A DNA stretch of 64,000 nt from NCBI GenBank assembly GCA_028023455.1, contig JAQFVV010000111.1:3140443-3204442 (forward strand), given 5' to 3'. The position numbers and the translations under genes were made by a program. Below are positions 11,491 to 23,329 of this stretch, one piece after another. Source of the stretch: Epiperipatus broadwayi (Eukaryota; Onychophora; Udeonychophora; Euonychophora; Peripatidae). Below the pieces are notes generated by a model. That model was not told where the DNA came from. It saw only the letters and a list, made by a program, of their open reading frames with translations, and searched no databases. The number at the start of each line of letters is the position of its first letter. The first letter of the stretch is position 1.

Positions 11491-14400
11491 AGAGTGCACT
11501 TCGCACGAATACATATCACTACTAACAGTTAATATTTAGATAATTTACTGTATTTCTTAATAGTGTTTTAACTATTTACATATATACAATCACTAAACAT
11601 AAGAAGGCCCGAAGGCATACATAAATAATAATTTAGATCAGTACGACCTCATAGCTGACTGTTGTCATGTACAGAGATCAGCTCTTCGCACTTGAAGTCA
11701 CTGTGCCATGGAAGATGATCTGCTCCAAAATATATGTCCGTGTACACACGTGAAGCTTCAAGGATTAAGTGTCCTCTTGTTCATCAAATTAGTACTGAGG
11801 CATTCATTCTATTATAAATTAAATTAATTAATTAATTAAATAAAGAGTTAATTCATCTTACTGCAAGTTTGATATATATAAGAGTATAATGATTTATGTA
11901 AACTTTAATTTGCATTTAATCTTTACTTTATTATTTGAACATCTATTTAAAGTAATTGTAAGATATTAAAATCTTTAATTTATATTTCTGTATTTTTGAT
12001 GAATTATAGTTATTATTCATATATTCTTATAACAGAATGCTAAGCATTTATATTTTATTTATGTATAATTGTAAAAGTGGTTGGATAAATTAAAACGATT
12101 ATGGAATTCTTCTACAAATTAATTTTTTAAGAGTTTATTTTAATTTGCTAAAATGGTAAAATTTTATTTACCCATTTTTTCTTCTTCTTATTTTAATTGA
12201 ATATTTCTTTAGCAAAAACTTTTAAAAGTTAATGACTAGTAGTTTATTAATACAAATCAACTGTTCCAAATTAAATTATAAAGCAAATTAAAATCACACA
12301 ACCTGGTAATTTCTATTATAATTTTTTAATTAAAATATTAAAGCAGTTTTAATTTGTTTTATATTATAATGCCTTTATATCATTTTAAATTTTTGATTCA
12401 TGCTCACATACTTGCATACTCACGCGCGCGTGCGCGCGCACACACACACACACACGCAAAATTAGTGACTTACTAATTAAAAATATTTTTTGGTTTATGT
12501 ATTATCACCTTGGTTTATAAATAATTTATAGCTTTGTAACCATTTTTTGCATTAAAAGAAAACGGAAAATGAAAACTATATTAGCTATAAACTTTGTTTG
12601 ATTATTTAATGTCCAACAATTATAGTGTAGATAATATCAAAACCGTGCTATTAGCAACGTCACGCTAGTGTTGTTTTTGTAAAAATATAATTGTTCTATT
12701 AGCTTCAAAAAAAAATAAAATTCTTTGTAATACTAAGGACTCAATAGAAACTTCAGTAATCTTAATAGTCAGTCATTCTGTTATACGTCAGAAAGAAAAA
12801 AGATCTCTACTGTACATCAAACATTCAGAAACAATCTTTTAATGAGTATAAAAAAATGTAGAATGAGAAATCATGTTTACGTAATAAAAATATAAAATTT
12901 ACTTATTATAGGTTTAATATAATTTTCAATAAATCTATGATAAAAAATATACTTCTAGCAGTTTTAACTGAAATTATTATAGCTAGATCTAATCAATACT
13001 GAATTCTATTATTTGTCTTCTAACACTTTTTCTTAAAAAGGTATGAATCTTTTATCTTTAGTATCTCTTTTCCATATTACTTTGTTTTATTTTCTCTTTT
13101 GGTTTATTTATTTTTAAATATACTAATATCTATACTATGCATTGTGATATAAGATAAGACCAAAGCTAATTGATTATAGTTATGATAACAGAACAACATA
13201 AATGTTAGATTAAGTGCAATAAAACAAATTATAAACTACTAAAAGCTAAAGATCCTTGGATCAAAACTCAACTGTGTCACTTCCAGTGTTTGTTTATTAC
13301 ATGACTCCTGAGTGACTAAATATTTAATAATTACATTTTATTTATGTATTTTAGATTATTATAATATATGTATATGTGTAAATATATATTTAATATTTGT
13401 CCCTGTGTGTGTTTGTCTTTTTTTTTTAGATTATTTTTTTTTATTAAGAAAACTTTATTGATAACACATTACATACAAATATTAACATATTAACAATAGA
13501 ACGAATTTATGTTACATAGACAAAATCATGATAAAGTTACAACCATAATGATAGGTAATATAATAAGTTGTTTATCTCCAATGGTGTGTGAACCAAATTT
13601 GAAAACTGTCATATTCTAATATTGCATAATCATGATGATAGTCCAGTTATTTATTTTCAAGAATGAAATTTGATGGAGTGTAAATATAAAAATAAAAACT
13701 TAAGCTATAAGAAAGCATAACTGAAGTAAATTGTAGATTGTCATGTTTTGGTCATGATCTTGAGTAAAAAATTGAGAAAGTATAAATATGAGTTAAACCA
13801 TTCCTCATTATTTCTTTTGAGTACATTATATTTCTTATTATTAAATATTATTGAGCAGCATGCAAACCAGGATGGTCCTTATGTTGTGAATAATTGCAGA
13901 TGCATTATAAGACTGAAAGTATTTTATATATTTTTTAGACAATTGCTTGAGATTGATTGTATAATTATAGGACACAAATAGGCATAGAGGTAAGAAGTAT
14001 GACCAAGTTTCAAAAAGATATACCATTTCTTCTAGATAATTATTGCACAAAACACTTGTAGGTTTAAGATTTACTTTGAATCAGTCATTATGAAACATTT
14101 TTATTGGTATTGTAGCTTGTAATAAATAAAAAAGAAATTTCAACCATTGTTGAGGAGCACATTTGTTTTGTTGTTGAGTTTAGTAGAGTAATTATACTCT
14201 GATTGGTCCATGTTTTCTGTTGACTGGATAACAGAGATTATTCTTTTATAATATCAAACAACATTTGTTAACAGGAAAGTGGCAGATGCTATTTAATCAA
14301 AGTGTCAGTGTAATGCTAATATTGGCATCATGAAGGTGTACACGTGATTGAATCTGTAACATATAATTATACCTTTTACACATAAAAAATCTGTAATAAT

Positions 14401-15420
14401 TTTATATGTATTTACAATTGGGATTCTTCCTCAAAATTTTACTTAATAATATTTAGCAAAACAAATCCATTTTTTCTAAATGAATATTGATATAACAAAT
14501 TGCAAAAATTTATTTCTAAGCAATGAAGGAAAAAATAAAAATAATGTAATGCTAATAAATGATTATGTCATAATGGAGTTTGAAATGAGAGTTGGATTAA
14601 TAAAACAATTTGAAAATTTGAAATTACTAGCCATAGTATTTTGTAGATAATCATTAGTGAAATAGTCTTTACTCATGATGGATAACTGTGAATAATAAAC
14701 AGTTCTTCCAACTACTTTATAGAATAGGATGCTTATTAATCAAAAGCTAGGCACTTCTTACAATATAAACAGTCTTTTCCATGTGCTTCTTTTACTTCTT
14801 CAATCACTTAAGTTAGTATAAGACCAACAACAGTTTTTCACACTATCTGTCAACACCCTACAGTAACTGTGACAGTAGAATTGGGTACATTTCCACTTTT
14901 TCATTATAAAAACACTTTTGAATTTAATTTCATTTTTTACTTTTTTTTAGCTAAAATCCTTAAAAATAAAGAAATCAATGGATTGGGGGGGGGGGTGTTA
15001 CTAAATATAAGATATGAGTTCAAGTAGACAAAAATTATGTGTTTAGAAAGCCCTATAATGAAATAAAAGATGAAAAATTTGAGGTATTGGAAATAAAAAT
15101 TTGGTGTTAACCAAGAATGTATATGCCATCTTATATTGTTTTGGTTTTTATGACAGTAACATTTGAAATTATTTACAGTTAGCTTAATGAATCAGAGATC
15201 AAGATGTGTGCAGGTTTGATTGAGAATTTTTAACATGAATTAAAAGGCTTAGTTGTTTTAATTTCTGGATATACAGTATGCTAAAAATTGTACTATTTTT
15301 GTCAGTTCAAAAGACGACTACAGAATATCCTTAATATTTTAAATGTTACATACAAAGTCATTGATTTATTAATAAGTGTTCAAAAAAACTAAAATTATTA
15401 TCCAGTGATGGAAGAAAATT
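11491..15420. other. No recognisable gene; AT-rich DNA with minor repeats
   Basis: No domain is recognisable on either strand. An alternating CG/CA tract lies at 12422-12459 (GCGCGTGCGCGCGC then CA repeats). On the (-) strand, 'tcaataaagttttcttaata' near 13445-13465 resembles the 3' ends of reverse-oriented retroelements at 62.24 and 54.04 kb. Upstream of it the (-) strand is not convincingly coding. A (G)11 run is at about 14985-14996. Confidence 0.5.
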
Positions 15421-15439
15421 CCTCAGCATTTTTAAGAAT

Positions 15440-15790
15440 GAATAATTATCAAGTTGAGAATGTATGAGATTTTAAATATCTGATAGTTTTATAAATAGAA
15501 AGGTTGACTTAGATATTGAAGTGCAGCATAAACGGCACTGTGCTCTGCTTGGAACAAGATAAGGGATAATATATTTTATCACTGGGAAATAACTATTGCA
15601 ACTCAATTAACTGTATAAAGTTTTTTATTATCTCATTTTATTGTTGGGAAGTGAGAAGGGATATCTTATCTATGCATCATAAAAACATTAGAAGTGATTT
15701 ATTAAGAATGTTCTATAAAGTTTAAAAATAGAATAAGATCATAAGTCCAGTCGATATTATGTTTCTTGATATGTTATAAATCCCACTATT
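15440..15790 (+). pseudogene. Decayed non-LTR reverse transcriptase fragment (C-terminal connection region)
   Basis: Frame-shifting translation gives VENVxDFKYL, then INRKVDLDIEVQH (about 15496-15535), LLQLNxLYKVFYYLILLLGSE (about 15594-15655), and a following stretch ending FIKNVL. This order (V-E-x-F-K-Y-L-G ... D-x-E-I-x-x-R ... K-x-x-[VL]-Y-K-[AV] ... L-L-x-G-S-E-x-W) is the thumb/connection region of many LINE reverse transcriptases. It is not the same family as RTE copies A and B at DNA level. Frameshifts and stops are numerous. Confidence 0.5.
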
Positions 15791-16570
15791 CTAAAATCAC
15801 ATTTTCATTGAATTCAACATATAAAATAAATGAACTATGTAAGACTTGCTGAAAAGTTGCTTAATAATGAATTTAAACATAGTTTTCGTTTCTGTTATAA
15901 AAATTATTTCAAAAACCTTTTAAAGAGGTATAGTATATATTGTTTGGATTACTACAAATAGAAGTTAAAAACAATATCATAAAACATCCAAGAAACAAGA
16001 AAATGGACTAGTTTGTTGGAAGTATGTATGTTTTACAGATTGGTTTTATATAACTTTTTATTAATATTTGTTTTACCTTTTTTTGACAGCAGATAGTTTA
16101 AAATTGCAAAATAATAAAAATCGTTGTAGCTAAGGAGAGTTGGTTAAAAAAAAATTATAATTTATTTTAGAAAAATATTTTAAAAAAATTTTAACAAAAA
16201 ATAAACATTTTAAATGTTTACTTTAATTAATTTTATTATCGTTAAAAAACAAAAACATATAAAGTGCAGGAGGTTAACACATGTAATTTCAGAAATTAAA
16301 CATTCTATATAACGATTTAGATATTGTAATGAGCAGATGGCAACATTTAATTTTTTTTTAAGATTTCTTGCATAGTAGATGACAATTCATTAAATATTAA
16401 AAGATTTATTTAACCGTATACTTGTGCTCTATGCTAGATTTTAAAATTATCAAACCTGTATTAAATAAATAAATAAATAAAGTTATACAAGAAGCAAAAT
16501 GTAAATGAAAAAAGATATTTATTTTATATAGCGCATGTTTTTATAAACTATAATAGTAATAATCATTCAT

Positions 16571-16767
16571 TAAGCTAATGCACATGCGCTTTGTGAATTT
16601 TTAAGTATAAATGAATACCCTCACTTAAGATTTGCCCATACATAAACGTTTGGGTAGAAAGAATAAATGGATTCATTTTATCTTTTCACAAAGACTTTAT
16701 TTTGTGTTTGGAAGTGAGAGTATTTATTTATAGTTAAAAATCCACAAAGTGCATGTGCATTAGCTTA
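16571..16767. mobile_element. MITE-like inverted-repeat element, family Z copy
   Basis: The 25-bp ends 'taagctaatgcacatgcgct...' (16571-16595) and their perfect reverse complement (16743-16767) enclose a 197-bp element. Further inward the arms stay partly complementary ('ataaatgaataccctcactt' against 'aagtgagagtatttatttat'). The terminal and internal sequence, including 'gcccatacataaacgtttggg', matches the foldback complex at 53.3-54.0 kb. It carries no coding capacity. A target duplication is not clear. Confidence 0.8.
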
Positions 16768-16805
16768 TTTGAGATGCTCATAACCTGCTATTTCCCACAC
16801 AAAAC

Positions 16806-17440
16806 TATATCATTCCTTACCTTGGTGGTAACAATCAGGTGGTCACCAGGTTTTTCAGGCATCTCAAGCTGGAGCCAAGGTTCCTGGATTTTCTCATGAA
16901 AATCAACTTGAATTCACTCCAGATGAACTGGTTCCTGCACTACAGGAGATTCCTCAAGAATATAAATCCTACGTGTCACAACTGCCATAGAACCTGTGAA
17001 ACCTTTGATCATATGATAAATAATTGCCCAGCATATGACAAAATCAGAACTTTCATTACCCACTACTGCCACATTTCCCTGAACAAAATCTTAAATATCA
17101 AAAGCTGCTTCCTGTCCAGGGATTATGTCATCGCAAGACTCTCAACCTTTCTCACTTATGCCATCTGGATGGCCAGATGTCACAACAAGTTTAAACTTTC
17201 CTCATCCCAAGCCTGAAGATACATTCATTTCCAAGCTGAAGGAATTTCACCATAAGGACAGAATAATCGCATCCAGATTTTTATTTGACAACACGTGGAG
17301 CCTGATTAAGCTGGATTAAACAACACCAGTGACTACATCAGAACATTTGGTTGCCTGACTAACGTGGATAACTATTATTTTTGACTTACAATTGTATCAT
17401 TATTACATATGGTTTTTCAATAAAATTACTTATAAAATAA
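16806..17440 (+). pseudogene. LINE-A 3' fragment: C-terminal zinc-knuckle domain and 3' end
   Basis: A frame open from at least 16839 to 17216 encodes LKLEPRFLDFLMKINL, then a zinc-knuckle-like C-x2-C-x8-H-x4-C (first Cys at residue 46 from the Met at 16839), then RLSTFLTYAIWMARC. The LINE-A copies at 58.2-58.9 kb and 62.5-63.2 kb carry the same domain order. A frame change at about 17200 leads into the terminal segment SKLKEFHHKDRIIASRFLFDNTW (17230-17295). AATAAA occurs near 17420 as a likely polyadenylation signal. The copy is 5'-truncated at about 16810, next to the MITE. The zinc ligands are all present here, unlike in the other two copies. Confidence 0.82.
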
Positions 17441-18055
17441 TAGCTGATTATTACTATAAATGAAAGAAGTAAATGTAAAAAAGCATATAGGAATCTTTGT
17501 CATTATTATATATGAATATAAAAATTTTGTAACTGCATGTATTTTTAAAAATTGTTTTTGTAATTTAGAAGTGTCATATAAACAAAATAAAATTTAAAAA
17601 ATACAATTGTTTAATTATTTAAATAATACTGGATCGATTTAGCATTCTTTTCTGATTGTTTTCTTTACATTATTTTTTCTTTATAAACGACTTAAACAAT
17701 ATCATGATTATAAAATACTGGTGCATTTGTAAAATTAGTTTTTGATTTTCTGTACATAAATCAATGCAGGGGAATAATTACTAATATAAGTTTAAAACTG
17801 ATAAAATATACAATTTAAAAATTTATTATGTGCGCTAGACAGTTTGATACTATCTCATTTAGAAAGTTGGTCATTTCAATATTTACATATGTTTGATTAT
17901 TTAATTCATTTAGAGTTGATTAAATATCATTAGAAAAATTCAAACTTTATTTAAACTTTTCAAATACATTCAGATTTTAGTAATAGCCCAGAAGTTAGTA
18001 TAAAACAAGATTTCAAGTAGCAATATTTTTTTCTTGAACAAGTGTTTTTTTTCAT
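17441..18055. other. No recognisable feature
   Basis: AT-rich sequence between the LINE-A fragment and a SINE-like copy. Confidence 0.5.
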
Positions 18056-18152
18056 GTGTCATAGCATCAGCCGGGAAGTGAACCCGCAAACCTGGGACAA
18101 CTGGTTGTAAAGCAGTTGTCACTGACCTCTCGACCACCAATGCTTTGACCTA
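18054..18152 (-). repeat. tRNA-derived SINE-like copy 1
   Basis: Read on the (-) strand, an A-box-like TGGTCGAGAGG (complement of about 18126-18138) is followed by a B-box-like GGTTCACTTCC (complement of about 18073-18084), then 'gctgatgctatgacacatga' and an A-rich run. Copies at 44.1 kb and 47.05 kb share the boxes and the 'gatgctatgacatatgaaaa' trailer. The tRNA-like fold is imperfect and the copies differ a lot, so this is a SINE head rather than a working tRNA gene. Confidence 0.7.
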
Positions 18153-19070
18153 ATCAGTAACAATATTTCATAAAAGTGAATCTGGGACCTTTAGATTTGA
18201 GAGTATTGAATTTAAGGGTATAAACACAATCTTATAATTTTGATATTTTCACATAATTTATTATTAATTTAATAACTATTAATGCCATATTTTTATTTGT
18301 CTAATATACTAAGGCAAAAATGGAATAGAGATTTGGATTGAGATATAGTTTATGTGGAGTTGAAAGAGAGTGTAGAATATTAAAGGATATTAGGATAAAT
18401 AATACAGAGTGGAAAAAAATCAAAGTTAAAAAGAACAAAAGAAATAGAGATTTTACAATTTTTAGTTTAGATTGTTATTATCAAATTGGAAAATATGAAG
18501 ACAAAATAATGAAAGTATCAAAACAGCTTTTATTAACATAGGTTATGAGCACATAACATATATAGACACAGGTATATATAAGCCTGTGTATTTCATCTAT
18601 AACATAGGTTAAGAGAAAAAAAATTTGAAAAACTAAGTTGGTAATAAGATATAATGGGATAAAAAGGTATATAAAGATTTTGGAGGGAAAGAGTGTTTAG
18701 ATTTTAATATATACAGACTATGCACAAAAATTTGTGACTTTAATTAAGAAGCTATTTCATATGATATTATCTGAAATCACAGCTTATATGTATTTATATA
18801 AATGCCAGTGTAGCATGAGAAATATTTATAATTTGATATATATATATATATTATTTTCATGATTACATGATGTAAATAAAGTCATTTTTGGATTAAATTG
18901 TAAATTATTTTGTTTAAATGTCTGATGTTTTGAGAAATATCTTTCATTATTGTCAAGGTTAAGGTCTTAATAAAAAACTGTTAGGTATTAACTAATAATG
19001 AGATTGAATGGGAATTAAAGAATAATCATTTTCATATATATATACACATACATGTAATAAGAAAAAAGAT
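18153..19070. other. No firm feature; possibly decayed upstream part of the Penelope-like element
   Basis: A 67-codon Lys/Arg-rich frame at 18338-18541 has no recognisable domain. Given the GIY-YIG remnant just downstream, this may be worn Penelope reverse transcriptase, but no RT motif was seen. Confidence 0.35.
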
Positions 19071-19071
19071 T

Positions 19072-19491
19072 TTGATATTAACTGATAAAACTGGTAATGT
19101 TTTTTTTAAAAAAATATCCACTCAATTTATACTACATTTTAAAAAAATCAATGAAATATTTCCACACTTTAAAGATAAAATGTCTTTGAAGTTTCATATT
19201 GTATATAAAATTCCATATGGAGTTTGTTTACATTCATACATTGGACAGACCAAACATAGAATAAACATAAGAAAGGAAGAACATATTTTGAAGGTTAGAG
19301 AAAATTGTAATTCATCAGTCATTTATTCACACATTAAATTAACAAACAATGACATCAATTTTAATGAAATGCATATTCTGGCAAAAATTGAACCATATGA
19401 TTGGAGACTACTAAGGGAAGCTATGGAGATTTTTAAAAGGACTAAGTTCATAAATAAAAAGTGTGAATTAAAGAAAATTAACAATATTTGA
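19072..19491 (+). pseudogene. Penelope-like element remnant, GIY-YIG endonuclease domain (copy 1)
   Basis: This 139-codon frame carries V-Y-K-I-P-Y (residues 44-49), Y-I-G-Q-T (56-60), R63 and R67 within RINIRKEEH, and further on IDFNEMHILAKIE with LLREAMEIFK. That is the C-terminal endonuclease of Penelope-like elements: GIY and YIG halves, the catalytic Arg helix, and a conserved [LIV]-[LIV]-x-[KR]-x ... R-x-x-[ER]-A-[ILM]-x-I tail. In complete elements this domain nicks target DNA for the preceding reverse transcriptase. Here the GIY half has decayed to PYG with a stretched linker. No reverse transcriptase is recognisable upstream, so it is an orphaned fragment. The ATG at 19072 is just the first in an open stretch. 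Confidence 0.82.
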
Positions 19492-19739
19492 AAAAAGCTA
19501 TTGGAGGATAAAATATTTTTTAAAACTTCTCAACCAATAAAATTTAAGAATGAGGAGAAAATTACAAAAGAAAAAAAAGATTTTAAATCTCACCACACAC
19601 ATTTTTATGATTTGAGAAAAAAGAAGCTCTGAAGAAAATACTTGTTATTGTATTGAAACATCATCTATTTAGCTATTATATTTTTATTAATGGAAGCTCC
19701 TGAAAATAATATTCCGAATTCATTTATCCATCAGAATAT

Positions 19740-20520
19740 TAGAATGTATATATAAAACTGACAGTTGATTATTCAGAATAAGTGGATTAACAATTTTTTT
19801 TATTTTCTTCGGGTTTACAATTAATTGATTTCAAGTCGATTTTAGAAGAAAGATAGAATAACTGATCTCCACAAGGCGGAAAACGTTGTGCTCCATCAGA
19901 TTTATTTAAACCACTCTATCTTTTTAATATTTCAATAAATTATCTCATGGTAAGACATACTTTTCCAAACTAGCAAGCTTTCTACATCCTAATGATATAT
20001 AAAGCTTTACATAGCATTCATACTAAAAATAAAAAAGTCAAATTGACACAAGTAGTTAGAGAGTTATTTTACCTTATATTAAATGAGCCATTGATAAGAT
20101 CAGTAGAAGACCATCTTTTCCACTAGCAAAAAAAATGTGATTTCTTCCAAAAACCTAAAGACTAAATAAATATCTATGAAATTGCATATCCACAGTGCTT
20201 GTCAATCCAATAGAGGAATTAGTGACAGAATCAGGAAGCATAAAAATGCCTTCAATCAAAAGTTAAACACATTAGCTTTTAATTTACATTTTTTAGAAAT
20301 TTGTTACACATCTGTTTTGCTAAATTGCTAATTTGGAAAAATATGGTTTAAGAACCGTGAACAAGTGGTTTAAATAAATCTGATGAAGCACAATGTATTG
20401 CAGCCATATGGAAACAACTTATTTGATCTCTTTCTTCGAAAATCAACTTGAAATCAATTAATTATAAAACTGAAGGAAATAAAAGTTTTGTTAATTTACC
20501 TATTATGAATAATCAACCTT
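19740..20520. mobile_element. Inverted pair of probable Penelope terminal repeats with a GIY-YIG scrap between
   Basis: About 19740-19935 read in reverse aligns with 20365-20520 read forward. Shared blocks are 'gtggtttaaataaatctgat', 'agcacaa', 'cttgaaatcaattaatt' and 'taataa/ttaatcc' ends. Between them, about 20180-20360 (+) translates to SDRIRKHKNAF and NLHFLE, then after a frame change to KYGLRTVNKWF. These match the second half of a GIY-YIG domain of Penelope type. This gives a (+) 3' end followed by its terminal repeat, with a second repeat copy in opposite orientation on the left. Many stops; dead. Confidence 0.65.
20380..20415 (+). promoter_or_regulatory. Hammerhead-ribozyme-like core motif (weak)
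   Basis: CTGATGA (20380-20386) and GAAAC (20411-20415) are the two invariant core strings of a hammerhead ribozyme, 24 nt apart. In the inverted copy (about 19885-19910) the equivalent 24 nt could form a 5-bp stem (CACAA/TTGTG), although its core is altered (CTGATGG, GAGAT). Hammerheads are known in Penelope terminal repeats. The third helix and cleavage-site triplet could not be placed with confidence. Confidence 0.25.
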
Positions 20521-20706
20521 CAAATACACACAAAAGTGATTGTTCTTAATTTTAAGCTCAATCTCGTTATTGCTTAAGACCTAATAGTTCTTCATTAAGA
20601 ATCAATGAATCATCAGGGATTTAAACAAAATAATTTAATCTAAAAGAGACTATTTATAAATATATATTAAGCGATAATTGCATATTAGCTAAATTAGTTA
20701 TTACGT

Positions 20707-21103
20707 GTAATCACATGATCCCAGCCAATGTTTAAAATTCTTCAACAGAACATCTTTAATTTATTGTCAAGGCAGCACTCAGATAAGGATAAAATTTCAT
20801 TCATTATCAAGATCTTGGATTTTTAATAAACCATGAGTGACAACAATTTTGAAACAGATGCAGAATGAACTGACTAGAAGTTATTCTGGACTAATTAATG
20901 CAGTATATTTATAAATTTCTAGGCACTATAATCTCAATCTGTTTTAATCATTTACTGTTACTCATACTCTCATAGTCTATTTAAAGATCCTAGACCTTGA
21001 TAATGAGTGGAATTTCAATCATTATCTGAGTGCTGCCTTGACAACAAATTTAAGATGTTCTTAGGTGTATTTTAAGAATTGTCTGGGTTTATGTGATTTA
21101 CAT
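20707..21103. repeat. Imperfect 0.4-kb foldback (MITE-like)
   Basis: About 20707-20900 pairs with 20910-21103. The strongest stretch is 'gtcaaggcagcactcagata' (20768-20787), inverted at about 21026-21045. Outer blocks 'taatcacatgatcccag...' and 'gaacatctttaattt' are also matched in reverse. Complementarity continues, with more mismatches, almost to the centre. No coding potential. Confidence 0.85.
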
Positions 21104-22884
21104 ATAAACATATACACATTTATCCCTCTACACACAAGAACTCATTTCTGACATTGTAAATAACTCAAAAGTTTAAAAAAATAGTAATTTTTTTAAAATT
21201 AGATATTTATAAAATTGAATTAGTAAATTTAACATATGCATCTAATTATAAATTATCACCATAAATCAACGCTCGGCTATCCATTTCTTCATTTTATGCT
21301 CTCAGCTAGTCATATATAATTGTTCTCAACTTTTTCTCTTTTATGTAGATTTATTACTATAATATTTTTTTAGTGCGTTATTATACTTTTTTTTTTTTAT
21401 TAATAGTTTATGTCTAAATGCAGTACATTTCAAATATTAAATTATATAGGTGTGTGCATATATATAATACACATATTACATAAAGTTTGTTATTATCCAA
21501 TATTTTAGCATCCATAGAGAAGCTTGAAACTAATCCAAGTTTATCCATATGTAATTAACAATATTACTACAATAAATATTTTGGCTGTGTCGCAAATACA
21601 ATCATCCGGGGGAAGGGGTAATCATGATGATTTATGATCCAGTCAAAATGTTAATACAATGGAATTATTAATTACACATCGATGAATCCAGAGAATATTG
21701 CTCAGATCTTTTATATTTATTTCCCGTAAACTTTTTATTTTAATATATATAAATATCAAATACGCCTATACATATGATTAAACTAACATACTTTTTGTAA
21801 ACAAATATAACAATCTTTACATTCTGATATCATTTATGCTTTTTAATATTATATTTTTCATATACGTATTTTTTTATTCTACTCAGTTGTAATATAGATT
21901 CCATGATGTTTTTGAATCATTTTGTTTATATTAACTGTAAAAATATTATTAAAAAAAAAATAATATTCAAATATTATTTATTCTAAGAACTGTTTGTTTT
22001 ATTTACATAAAAAAAATAAAAATAATTTTTCTATAAATTAACTTTACACAATCTTATTTAAAATTTTACGCTTTTGAAATTTATATTAATACAGTTAAAT
22101 ATATATTTTTTTTTATGAAAGTGACTCTCAATAGATTTTGTAAAAATAGACGCAAACCTATATCGCATTGCTAATTAATTACGTTTTCATTTAATTTGGA
22201 AACTCCAAAAATTTAAGTAACTCTTTTATTTTATCCTTGAAGAGTTTAGATTTAATGGTTAAAAATAACCGTATTTCCATGTTTTTATAAATGACCTTTA
22301 ATTTCTATAGCTTAAAAAATCAAAATACAGTTGCGAAAATTAAAAAAAATTTCAGGAAATATTTACCATTGATAAAACATAAAGCAATAATTTTTGAATA
22401 ATTTATCTAAAATAAATATATTTTTTAAATTCAGTATTATATATATATATAGTATTTTTAGTTGTCGATTCAATGCAGATCAAAAAGGATTTTAAAAATT
22501 TAATCTATTTATTCCAATCCATGGCTTTTTCCTCCGTCATTATGCCTACAAATCTGCCTCATATCTTTTGGAAGTTTAAAGACTTCGGATTATCCTCTGT
22601 TATCATATTTTTAAAAATATGTACAACTCGGCTCCAATTCAATTTTTTAATTTTTTTCATTATGTCAAAAATATCTGTTTGTTTTCTTATTCAAATATTT
22701 TATTTTTAATTTATCCTTCTTACAACTAACACACGTTTCCCCGTACTTTATGGAATATTTTGAAATCTTTGTAATGAATTTGTATTAAGCATCCAAATCT
22801 GAAATTATAAGTAAAAATTTAAAATCTTTGCTTAATAAAAACATAGAAATACTTTATTTATATATTAAGTTTATATATATATAA
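21104..22884. other. No recognisable gene; AT-rich DNA
   Basis: No domain or repeat could be identified. The frame at 22473-22709 is a low-complexity Phe/Ile-rich chance frame. Confidence 0.5.
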
Positions 22885-23125
22885 ATGCACTCTATCAAGT
22901 TTAATTCTATGATTAATTTCAATCATTATGTTTCCATCTATATTAATAATCTGATTAAATGGTTTTAATTTTTAATTATTAATTCATAATTATATATCTT
23001 TAATAGATATTTTTACGTACATTAAAATTTTTCTGCCAAAAAAGCAATCAATCCAAGTTAAATTATATAATTAATTTTATCAATTATGTTTCTATCTGTA
23101 TTAGTAATCTATCAGGCAAAACTCT
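22885..23125 (-). pseudogene. Two short RTE-like LINE fragments (- strand)
   Basis: On the (-) strand, 22960-22885 reads 'cagattattaatatagatgg' then 'aaacataatgattgaaatta', and 23120-23043 reads 'agattactaatacagataga' then 'aacataattgataaaatta'. Both match the KYLGKIINTDGNIMEEINH coding DNA of RTE copy A (about 10540-10610). The same gene segment therefore occurs twice in tandem, about 155 bp apart, suggesting two insertions or a local duplication. Confidence 0.7.
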
Positions 23126-23329
23126 CCATACATTAGGTACTTTAACTTTTACAATATACTGATATTTTATCAATAAACACATCTGCAACCCTTTATTTTC
23201 TTTCAAATAAGTCTTATTATCATTCTTTAGCCATTGTTTAAATTCTGAAATGGCCAATTCCCATGACTTCTTATACTGAATCATATTAAAATATATGTTA
23301 AACATGTGATCTTTTAAATTAAAATTGAC

